From Manduca sexta (Eukaryota; Arthropoda; Insecta; Lepidoptera; Sphingidae), in the NCBI RefSeq assembly GCF_014839805.1, contig NC_051139.1, positions 2,542,001 to 2,606,000 of the forward strand: a stretch of 64,000 nt of DNA, in the 5' to 3' direction. The translations under genes and the position numbers were made by a program. Below are positions 40,701 to 52,700 of the stretch, one piece after another. The notes beneath the pieces are model-generated. The model was given only the letters and a program-made list of their open reading frames with translations. It was not told the DNA's origin and made no database searches. Position 1 is the first letter of the stretch, and each line of letters begins with the position of its first letter.

Positions 40701-43700
40701 AGTAAGTCTGTGCCGCCATATTTAAATCTTTTCTCTGTATCAAAACAAATCATTCGTGTGTGGATAAACACGATACGAACTACAACTCTGTCCGCTTGTT
40801 AGTCTACTATGAAGTAAAAACTATTTTTTATCATTAGAAGAACTTGGACCGTAAATATAATAAAAATCTAAGATATATTGTTGTATACGCATATTTCATT
40901 TATTTCCAGTAATGTATATTTAGTGTAATACTCTAGAATGAAGTGTTATGTATTATTAGCTTAATTAGTTTAAAGTAAAGGTAAAGTATATTTAGAGCAT
41001 ATTGAATACTATTTTACTAGTATTATGTATTACCCGCTGACAATGGTATCATGACTACATACGCGAATAAGGGAAATAAAAAAAAAAAAAAAAAAAAAAA
41101 TACAATACAATTGAGTATCTAAACACTGTAAATTATTTTCATAGAGCAAATATATATTTTTGTCGTTTAGGAAAACCGTTATACAGATCCTTGCTGAAAA
41201 AACTCAACCTGTATAAGGATAATAACAAATGTAGTAAAACTTACTTTCGTAGCAAATTTTTATTTTATTCATGTATTGTAAGTTAGTTAATTTTATTATT
41301 TGTAATATAGTAATAGTATAATCTTTAGTAGCAGTAAATTATATTATGTATTATGGTAAATAGTTCCTTTTGACCCCAATTATTAAATCAATTTACTTAT
41401 ATTTATGATATTATATTGAAAATAATTTGAGGTTATATTAAAATATAAAATTAATGTTTTAAAATATTGTTCACATCCTTCCCTCTTATACATCGTATTC
41501 TATATTTTACTTTCTATATTATCTATTTTGGAATAATTATATAAATTCTCCGTCTAATTAATTATAACTGTAGCTGTATTCGGAATATTATTAGTAACTC
41601 ATAGTGTAATTATTTTTTGTCTTCCTCTTATTTAAGTTTTAACACAACATAGCCCTTAACTCTCCACACCAAAGAATAAAATAAAAACATTAAAAAATAA
41701 AATCATACTTTTATTACTTAACTTTCCAGCATTACTTTGGTTGATTGATCTTTTCAATGCATATGTACTGTATCTGAACGTACACTAACCATCATGAGTG
41801 GAGTGAGAAAACATTTTATCATATTTAATATATTTTTTATAACCGTACGAAATTACCCAACTACATCGATATATATGTACTACGTACTAGATTAGCCGTT
41901 CCGAACATTGACTGTGTTTAACTGAATTGAACTGCAATCCATCCAACCTGACTAGTATGGTCAATATTGACAGCTTGTGTTTGCGTACGGGGTGGCGTTC
42001 ATGATATAAGAACTCGAGTCTAAGTGTAAACCTGGTTGTGAATAAAATATATGAGTCATAAAAGTAAAATTATTTGTTGTTCAAGTGAATGAATAGGTTA
42101 TAACAGTGACCGTTTTCCTTACCATTTTAGTTCAGATTTTGAATGTACAGTTTATATGGACGTTCGCGTCTATAGAATATACGTCAATGCCCAACTACAT
42201 CTGATGGTAAGTGGTGTTTGAAAGTGCTTCATCACCGAGAGTCATTCATCATCAGCTGCATCATTCTGTAGCTTTGTCACTGTAATGGTCTCTATTATCT
42301 CGTAATATATTATAATTTATCGGCTTGTTTGCTACGCACAACGTCTTCACTCCGCGCCACTCAACAATACAATGTTCTATCTACCCGCGGTTTTGCGTTG
42401 TGTATAGTTTGAGACGACAGACGGTAATAATTATAAATATATCTATACACTACAGTCACGGCCGTATAAAAATATATAACAATTTTAGCGTGGTAAAGTG
42501 AAGTCGGTGGACGCGGATGTGACGGCGGACTTGTGTCCCGCGCCCATAGCCCTGAAGCGGGCGCCGGGCAACCAGAGGATCGGGGACACCTTCACTCCCA
42601 AATGTATCTTCACGCTGCATATTGGCACCGTGGTGCTCTCTGATGAGGTTTGTAATATACATACGAGTATTAAAATATAGATGTACATAGAAGGTTCTTG
42701 TATAGAATGGTTATGGTGGTTGTTGTTTTTATCAGCTTTAAAAGCAATTATGTTTTAGTTAATAATAATTAAGGGTGAAAATAATAGTATTCCATTTTTG
42801 CCATTTACTTATGTAAGTGACATAAATTACTGTGTTTAGTGTTCTACCATAATTCTGCAACACCCTGTATAAACTAGATGTTTCTTAAATAATGCGTCTA
42901 TATCATATTCAAAAGCAATTAGTGAGCAGTCCTAAATCATTACAGACTTAGATACCGTAGTACAAAGAGCTCATAAACAGGCAGTGTTGAACTCTCGCGA
43001 CATGTCCCTGGTGCTGACGTGGAAGTTTTACGACCAAAACTTGGCGATGACGCGCATGCGCGCCGGCCGGGTCGTGCTCTTCGACTTCTCCACCGAATAC
43101 GACGTCAAGATCACTGATGACTTCCTCAATTATATGAAACAGGTGTGTACTATGTAGGCATTCCTATGTACTACATACCGTTCTTTGTGATTCAGTTTAA
43201 CAAAATTGGTTCAGCCTTCAAATTTAAGAGCGAGCTAGACCTACTCTTATATTTCGTATTGTAATATTTATATGATAGATCCTATCCAGGTAAATGAGAT
43301 GATGGTATGTCTAATAGTAAAAAACAACCATCTCTGAGACATTGGTAAAACCAGGAGCATAGTCAAGCCCATCATGAATGAATAGTACCTATGGATACAG
43401 GAAAAATTTATTAATTCCATGCTTCTAAGTTGTCTATGTGTATGTTCAGGAAGAGATGCCGATAATAATATGCGAGTTGGACAAACAAGACGAGCCGTTT
43501 GCGAGCTGCGCGCTGCCACTGCGAGAGGCGCTGTTACATACAAACAGAAGGGCTGACATGTCTTTAGCTTTGGTATTTTTTTTAAATAGAATTTTAAATG
43601 TTATACATATTTTTATATAGGTGTATCAAATATAAAGGAGTGGCTGGATAAGATTTAATGCAAATAAATTAACTTCTTCTCTACCTTAACTAACTGTACC

Positions 43701-46700
43701 TACTTCATAAATAAGTTTTATGAAATATGCGAAACTGGTGACCGTGATTTTATGGGTGATCAGCTATCGCCGTATTGGGATGAGTCTAAATCAAATGATA
43801 TTAATTTTAGAAAATGCTGGAGTTAAAATTTGGAGCCTCTCACTTCTTTAGGTAGAAGGTTGTTCCTAGGCTTCTGAGACTTTTTTTAGCTATTGGAAAA
43901 AAAAAATCTCAGATATAGGAAGTCCACTAATAAACAAAGACCTATATAATTTCTAGACCTATTAGAACTGACCTTCGTCCAACGAATTCCTACGACCTTA
44001 CTAGGCCATCTGTCCACGTAACTGGACGTCCAATGAGACTCATGTACCCGCAGGTACTCTCAAAAGAGTAATTGTTGTCGTCAGGTGGCGGGTCCGCAGC
44101 TCCGCCTGGCGCGCGGCGCGACGGACTCGCTGGACGGCGGCGACGAGGTGGGCGTGCTCGACCTGTGGTGCATGCTCCGCGCCGAGCCGCGCCTGCTGCC
44201 CGCCATCAACCGCGCCATCGCCAGGGTACTGACCACGCACTACACAGCCGATACACTGAACCACTAGTACACTGTCCACAATACTTGACGTTTCTTTAGC
44301 CGGCAAATAACTTGAGCACACTACCGCGTGGTAATTGTAGGTGTATTTTAAAAATTTGCCATCACGTTGTAGTGTGTTCAAGATATTTGCGGCTGTTATA
44401 CCATCAGGTGCTGTGGAGTCTCGATTGATGAGATATGCTTGTCCCTCGTCAGTCGATAAAATTATGCCGGCCTGTTATATATACACTGATTCCAGAAGAA
44501 CATTGGTCGATGTCCTGTAATATTTTTGTGGAGCATGGGAAAAGAAAAAGTATTGTTATTCCTTGATTTATTTAGAAGCCATCAAAGCCAGCGCGCAAGA
44601 ACTTCATGATGGCCAGCGAGGAAGACTGATTTATTATTAATACTACAGACATATAAATATATTTGGCATTACATAATCTAAATGATGTCCTGAGTATGAG
44701 TGGTGTCGGTCGGCAGCCGGCCCCGTCCCCGCAGCCGAGCAGCGCCTCGCGCATCATGGAGCAGGTGCTCGCCGACGACCACTCCGACCGCCTCTCGCAG
44801 GAGCTGGAGCTGCACGTGGGGCAGCTGCGGCGAGGGTCGGGGGCCAGCGTGAGATTACGTTCATTATTATTAGTTTTTAAATTGATTGACGGTTTCATTG
44901 ACGTAGATGTACATGCGTGGTACGACAATTGATGTGAGTTACCGGGTTTGAATCTCCGGAGGGGCAACGTGATATCAGCTTGTTTTGCTAAATTGATACT
45001 GACTCCGGACTGATGCCTAGAGTGCAAATTGTGTCCGATATGGCGATAGTTGCGCCCTCTATCACGCCATGGGACGGAACACACGTGGCTAACAGTGGGT
45101 GCCATTCCACCTCTGCCTACTTCTTTGGGGATAAAACCATGATGTATGTTTTTTTTTGTTTCCAACAGCAGGGCGTCGGCTCATCGCGTTGGAATACTCG
45201 GGACTTGAGCGTCGTGACGCGAGTTGGCCCCTTCGGGAAAGAAAGTGACACGCCGTCGGTAGTGCCCGCCTACGATTATTATGACGTTAGTATGAATAGC
45301 TTTTATTGCCCGACCACGAAAATAGAAAACATCACCATTTTGTGGTAAAATATGGAGATTTTTTTTTTCTTTCTATACGGGAAAGGTAAAAGGGCCCCAC
45401 TGCACCTGATGTTAAGAGGTATGGAGTCCAATAGAGTGTTGATTGACGAGAGTTGATTACCCCTCAGCAGTCGACACAATTTTGCCGCCATGTTGGAACC
45501 GGATATACACAGGCTGATCACGTAACGCGACACACTTATGTATGCCACTGTGGCGGGTTTTAGTCTGCGTTTTCCTTGTGTACGGTGGTCGCTATCTGGG
45601 CGGATATAAAATGTATCCTACCATCAACAAAAAATCTTGTACTGACAAACGTTATGATTAAAATGAAAGTGGTACCCGCAAAGCGGGTTTTTTATTTTCC
45701 TGGTAAGGAAATACAGTGCATATTGAACCACCACGCTAAACTAAGTATGTCAGTTTCTGTGACGTCTTCCATACATTATAGTAATGTGCATGCGACCAAC
45801 ACGCGTGAACATTTGTTGAATGTTCAGGTCCACAAATACCCGGTGGTGCGCAGAAGAAGTTCACAGAAACAACGCAAGTCGGGGCAATCTGACTCGTTGA
45901 ATACCGTATGTAAATAATATCAGCCCTGCATTACAAATTTGCCCATTGCTGAGCACGGGCCTCCTCTACCACTGAGAGGGATTAGGCCTTAGTCCACCAC
46001 GCGGGCCTAGTGCGGATTGATAGACTTCACACACCCTCGAAATTCCTATAGATGTTTTCTTTCACCGTTAAAGCGAACGATAAATTCACAAAGAATACAC
46101 ACATGATTTTAGAAAAATCAGAGGTGTGTGCCCTTGGGATTTGAACCTGCGGACATTCGTCTTGGCAGTCCGTTCCACACCCAACTAGACTATGGCCGCT
46201 TTTTTAATACCGTATGTACTACATTTTAAATCGTAGTATGTAAATATCTCCATCGCGTAACACAATTTTCGACTACCATAGAGTCGTTACTGTATGTGCG
46301 TGGTACAACTTCCAGTCTGAGTTCTCAGGTTCAAATACCGTGTCGGGCAAGGGTTATTGGTCTTTCTGCTTTGTATCAATGACCCATAATTTTGGTCGCC
46401 CTCTATCACAAAGTGAGTGCACCAATTGCGTGAGTTTGAGTGTTGATTCTTGAAGTTGTGGCAAAGTACCAAATCTTCTGGCAAAAGAGAATAGACCCTT
46501 TCAATAACTATTAGAGGGATCACTTACTCGTTTTCATATTATACTTTGTAATATAAAAAAAAAAAAAAACTACATTAATAAAAATCAATATGGTTTAAGG
46601 ACTTTGGACCCAAAAGACCTGCAGAGTTTGCACCTAAAAAGATAGATGAAGGCTCTAAATGGCAGTCGCCGGTAAGTTTTAACCATCACACATTAAAATC

Positions 46701-49700
46701 CGAACCCCATATCGAGGTACAAGTATTATCGAGTATATTTGGAATTACGAAGTTTCCAACCGCCCGTGAGTTAGGTGTAGAACATTGCGAGTGTAAAATA
46801 TATCCTAACCGACATTACCAAATTTTTAGAAGATTTTTTCCTGATTAATTTTCAGGCATGACTAAACACTATTTATTTATTTATTAGGACAGCCAGTATT
46901 TGTTACAATGTTGCTTACACTAAATAAAATAAAAACAATATTATAAAATATAAGAGTAACACCTTCTTAAAGCAGTCACAACATGCACTATTTGTGATAA
47001 AAAAAGATCAACTATCTCTAAATCTAAATCTATCATATAAGGATACTGCAAATATTTAAAATAAAGATGTCTCGCCATATGAACTGAACAAACATCATCA
47101 CCCCCCTCCCTAAAGAAGAGTGATACGTCGGTTACGATATTCTTTTTAAAATCGAACCTATTTTGGTCTCTTAACAAATATTTTTAATGTAATTTATAAT
47201 ACATTCTGATCATGTTAATATTATGCAGTTCCAGAATATTACGTCGTCGGGAATCATAATTAACGAAGTGGTAATATATTTTTATATATAAATGGCCTAA
47301 ATAACTTACAAGTACGTTAAAATAAAAAATATTAAATATATTTTTTATCTCCTAGCCAGCCAACATAAAATCAACGGAAGAAATGAAACAAGCTTTAAAG
47401 GTTATTAAAAACCATCAAATGATGAATATGTATACTCGTATATTTATTACATAGTACCTACACCTACGTAGTAATGTATCTATATTCTCTGTATTATCCC
47501 GTAGTTATAGTTGACGTAAAACTTTTAGTTCTCTTTGAAGTTCGAGGCTGTATGGGCTAGAACCCTTTGCTTTCCCAATAATAAAGGGAAAATAAAAAAA
47601 AAAACTGTTTGAAGTTGTCTACGAAAACTGCGCATGCGCACTCGCTTTCTCTGCACTATATACGCACACGCGGACGTTGCCATTTCTCAGCGAATTTGAT
47701 GATTGCTGGGATCTATAATTTGAATCCGATAATGTGCTTCCTAGTGAGCATCATATTATTGTGAGAGTTATATTTGCAACTATGACATTGATTAGAAGTA
47801 CTTAGATCTGTTTCTGCATGTCTCTTTAGTAATGGGGTTGATTATATTGCAGAGACTGCGCTATGGCTGCGACTAATGTCTGATGGAGACCGAGCTTACA
47901 AGAATTGCCCCCGGGGGGGGGGGGGGGTTGTCAGTTTTAATGTGGGATATATTCTATATACTGATCTAGTTGTGATATATTCATTAATACATTCTTAAAA
48001 GATATGCGCTAGTTTTATGCCAGAATTTTTAGTTGTACATAAGAAAATTAATAATTTTTTTTTTGTTAAGGTTGGCTCTCAGACGCCGTCTAGCGTGGTT
48101 TCATTGGTAAGTATTTACCTATGATATAAATGATATATTTTTAAAGTATGGTGTAGAAAGGTTTTGTATTAGTTATCACAATTGGAAGCTAGCCGCCTGA
48201 AGTCTAGCTTTAATATAAAATTTAAAAATAGTTTTACGAGTAAAATATCTTACATGTTTTTTTCTAGTTGTAACTATTTTTTACTGACATGCTGTACTGT
48301 AATTTTATGACCTCAATTAAAAAAAAAAAACATTAAAATTTTTGTAGGTTAATAAGCCGGAAAAGCTTGATCCCGCGGCAGACACGCTGAAGGAAAAAAG
48401 AAAACGATCCAGCCGATTCTCCTTCTGTACGTATTTTTATGGAGAGTTTAATTATTTCAAATTAATGTTGATTAGTAATATTCAATGTCTATTAAAAACC
48501 TTTTAATAGTTAAAATATGACTTATAAATAGTAAATAATTAGGTTCACTAGTTATTTAACTAGTGAACATAATTATTTACTATTTAGTTACTCTATATAG
48601 TTCTATATTGACGGTTGAAAGGCTGATTGACTTAAGCCACAATTTTTTTTAATTGTTACTAAATTGAAAAACACAGAAAAAAGTGCTGATTTTAAATATG
48701 TATGAAAAAAAAAATCGCAAACAATGTCGCTTAGTCAATTAGCCTTGCAACCGTCGATAAACATTTCGTAGGAGTAAAAGTAACGAAATAGTAGCTACTT
48801 AAACATTTATGCATGCTCTATTGCAATAGTGTCGGGTAAAGTGAAAAAGCCGAGTCTCGACGCTACGCGCTCGAGCAGATTCATTCAGAACGGAAGCGAC
48901 CAAGAGATTTCGAGGAGGTACGACAACATCAGCAGGATTATAGGTAAGGTTTAGGCCTAGTATTTATAACTTAACGAGTTTTGAAAGATATGGTGTAAAT
49001 ATATTCGAACATAATTTTAAATAGAATTGTCGAGTTGCGCCTGTTTCAACTACTTATGCTACTGGGAGTGTTTCGGTCAGTTATAATAATCTCAGACTCG
49101 TATTTTATATAAAAAAGACCGTGAGAAGATACGAAGCTAATCACATCGCGTTCGGTAGACTTTTGGATTATTTGGACGAGCCTTCTCGTTTTTGTGGATA
49201 TCTAGATGTCGCTCGCGGTTTCGCCCGCGTTCAAAGCATATCCTGCTAGAAAAGTCCTTACAACACTATGACGCCAGCGCTAACTATTTAAAAGGTCTGC
49301 TTAGTCAAGCAAGTCTTTTATTTTGCATGGTAGTAAGTTCCCGGGATAAAAAGTATCCTACGTCTTAATATAGGACATGACTATGTCTTAGATTAACACA
49401 TAGGATTTGTTTTATATAGTCTATCCGCGTGCTAAATGTCATTCAAAGGCGTTCAGTTGTTTCTAAGTTTACTTTTTACAAAAATACAAACATCCAAACA
49501 TTTCAATTTATTCGTAAGATTATAATATCTTTGTCACTTTCAGGATCATGCAGGATGCAGGACAATTCAAAAAAGTCAGTCACAATTAATCACAAATATT
49601 GTGAGACAACAACGGAAGTCCCGCAAAAGGTAAGCAATTACAAATGTATTTACCTAATAATTCACATAACATTACCACCGAAATTGATATAGCAAATCAC

Positions 49701-52700
49701 AGAGCGTAAACATTGTTATAATGATTCTTTAAGGCGTATTGTTTAGGTGACTGCCTCGGTGGTGTGGTTGTGATGGGCGGTACGACGGCGATCTGGGGTT
49801 CTAGGTTCAAATCCCGGGTCGGGCAAAGTGATATTTGGGTTTTTCTGCTTAGTTTCAGCCCGAAATCTGGAATTTGTGCCCGATATGGCGTTAGGCTCGC
49901 CCTCTATCTCATCATGGGACGGAACACACTTGGTGAAAAGTGGGTGCCCTGGTTGCGCTTGTGCATACCCCTTCGGGGATAAATGCGTGATGTGTGTTTG
50001 TGCATAATGAACGTGACAAATCCTGATCAAGCTATTGTAGGGGATTTATTCTAGGGTATTGAATAACTTTCCTTCTGCACTTAGTAAATGAGGTTTATTA
50101 GCATTAAGCTAGTATTTATTACCATGTTGATAATGTTGGTCCTCACCCACCCTCATTTAGGGTATACGCAACATTTTTTTTACGCCTTATGAAGATTGTG
50201 TTTGCGTTTTTTTTTGACGAGTCTGCTTAAATCTTGATTTAGATTAGCAAGAAAATTTGCAAAAGTCGAATTACACGGCAAGCCGACTTCTGCATTTTTT
50301 TAATCTTGCATCGAGAGGCAATTGTAACGCAAATATTGAGACTAGTGTAAATGAATCCGAAAGATCTAGTGCAATTATTCTAACATAAACTTGTTACGCT
50401 AAGCTTGGTAAAATACTAACCATCTGAAGAACAATAACGCAAAATAATGAACCAGGATGTCACCGAAGAACCGTGTCACAACCAAAGCATCGACATCACG
50501 GTACTATGGCTGGCCCTGAACGAGGAGTGCGAGGCGATGATGAACCCGAGGATACAGCGCCTGTACGTCGCCTACAGCTTCCTCGGCCGCAGCGGCGCCG
50601 AGCTGGAGACGCCCGTCAGCCTGCCCAAGCCGAAACACTATGTCGAAAAATGCTTTTTTAATTTTAGGAAAAGTTTGTACATTTATTTGACAGGATAATG
50701 TTTTTTTAGCAGCTCTTCAAGGTCGCTTCATTGCACCTGATGATAAGTTACAGGATAACGATTTTTTTTTTAGTGCATCTGCAAAATCAGATTGCACGTG
50801 AAGTTAAGTTATGTTATGTTGATATGCAAGTTGTTTTACTGTTGTGTTAACTCTAATTTATAATGCGTGAAATTTGATAACGGCAGGTTGCTTGGTTCCC
50901 GACCTTTAGTAACTAAGCAGGTGGGGGTAGTATACTTTTAAGTTTTAAGCCGTTCTACGTTTGTTTACCATCTGCTAATTGACGGCAGAAATAGAAAAAA
51001 ATATAATACTGAATAGATGGATTCACTCAGTTTCCTGAAAAAATTGTTTCTAAAATTCATACCTAACAGTTAGATAAACATACACTTACCATATTATGAT
51101 ATTCATTTAAAAACAAATTCTAATAACCGGTAACATAATTTTTTTTTATTCTTTATTTTTTAAATAGGAGTTTTGTCACTCAGTGACTAACATAAATTTT
51201 CGTTTCTAATATTTCATGCTCCCAAAACTAACGTCTAGCATTCCAACTGCACGACTGCGACCTGCCACTCCTGGGGCATATGGCGCGGTGTCGGTCCACG
51301 AACAGATCCGCGGTTAACCCTAAAGACTGCATCATCTTCAACGTCATCAGCGAACCGCCTGAAGATCCTCTGGGACTGGACTCTTGCGAAGATGTGGGGT
51401 GAGTGTCGTTTGATTTTTACAAAGACAGATTTCTGGATGAAGGGCTCTCTAATAATCATAAAAGATACAGTTTTCCATGTTTTACTTTTATGAGTCTTTT
51501 TCCTTCTTTAATGAAGTTTCGACAGAATACAATGTTAATAATTTTATTTAAAAAATTTCAAAGATATGTCAACATTGACAATCCGTACTACGTTATTCTT
51601 TGTTTTGACGTATCATAAGTGCAACTTTGTTCGCCTACGTGATAAATAAAGTATTTTATTTTATTTTATTTTATGTTAGCGTGATAGACGAAGGCTTAAA
51701 TCTTCTTCATTTGAGAGCTAAGTCCAGTAGTGGCATAGTACCTATGTAATCTATTATGTCCAAGATAAATTGTATTTAGTTTATATAAGTGACTATTTAA
51801 ATAAAAATTAAATATTCTCCTGTACCTTCACTTATCATAAGTGCAACTATGTTCACATGATGAATGAAGCATTTTTAATTATTATTTTATTTTATTTGCG
51901 GTGGCTCGTAATTGGCTTATCTATTGTGTCCATTTCATTCTATATTTGTTAATGATTGATAGCTGGGAGCCACCCAAATACAATAAAATAAACTAAAATC
52001 TATACTATTATATAAAGCTGAAGAGTTTGTTTGTTTGTTTGTTTGTTTGTTTGAACGCGCTAATCTCAGGAACTACCGGTCCAAACTGAAAAATTCTTTT
52101 TGCGTTGGATAGCCCTATGTTCGTGGAGTGCTATAGGCTATATATCATCACGCTATACCCAATAGGAGCTGAGCAGTAATGCCTAATCTCAGGAACTACC
52201 GGTCCGAACTGAAAAATTCTTTTTGCGTTGGATAGCCCTTTGTTCGTGGAGTGCTATAGGCTATATATCATCACGCTATACCCAATAGGAGCGGAGCAGT
52301 AATGGCTAATCTCAGGAACTACCGGTCCAAACTGAAAAATTATTTTTGCGTTGGATAGCCTTTTATTCGTGGGGTGCTATAGGCTATATATCATCACGCT
52401 ATACCCAATAGGAGCAGTGCAGTAATGGCTAATCTCAGGAACTACCGGTTCGAACTAAAAAAATCATTTTGTATTGGATGGCCCTTTGTTCGTGAAGTGC
52501 TATAGGCTATATATCATCACGCTATGACCAATAGGAGCGGAGCAGTAATGGCTAATCTCAGAAACTAGGAGTTTGAACTGAATAACTCTTTTTGTGTTGG
52601 ATAGCCCTTTGTTCCTGGAATGCTATAGGCTATATATATCATCACGCTATACCCAATAGGAGCGGAGCAGTAATCGCTAATCTCAGGAACTACCGGTTCG

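Larger units (their letters stand above)
40082..42488 (+). other. RPGRIP1L: RPGRIP1L intron 18 (2.4 kb)
   Basis: This AT-rich intron contains a strong hairpin (40,242-40,299), a 23-bp poly-A run at 41,078-41,100 and a dispersed-repeat fragment near 42,183. No exon is recognised. Confidence 0.6.

Noticed and set aside
44572..45165. 197-codon minus-strand open frame, the longest in the window
   Set aside because: It runs through the antisense of GC-rich exon 23 and a SINE; there is no protein motif and splice evidence supports the plus strand.
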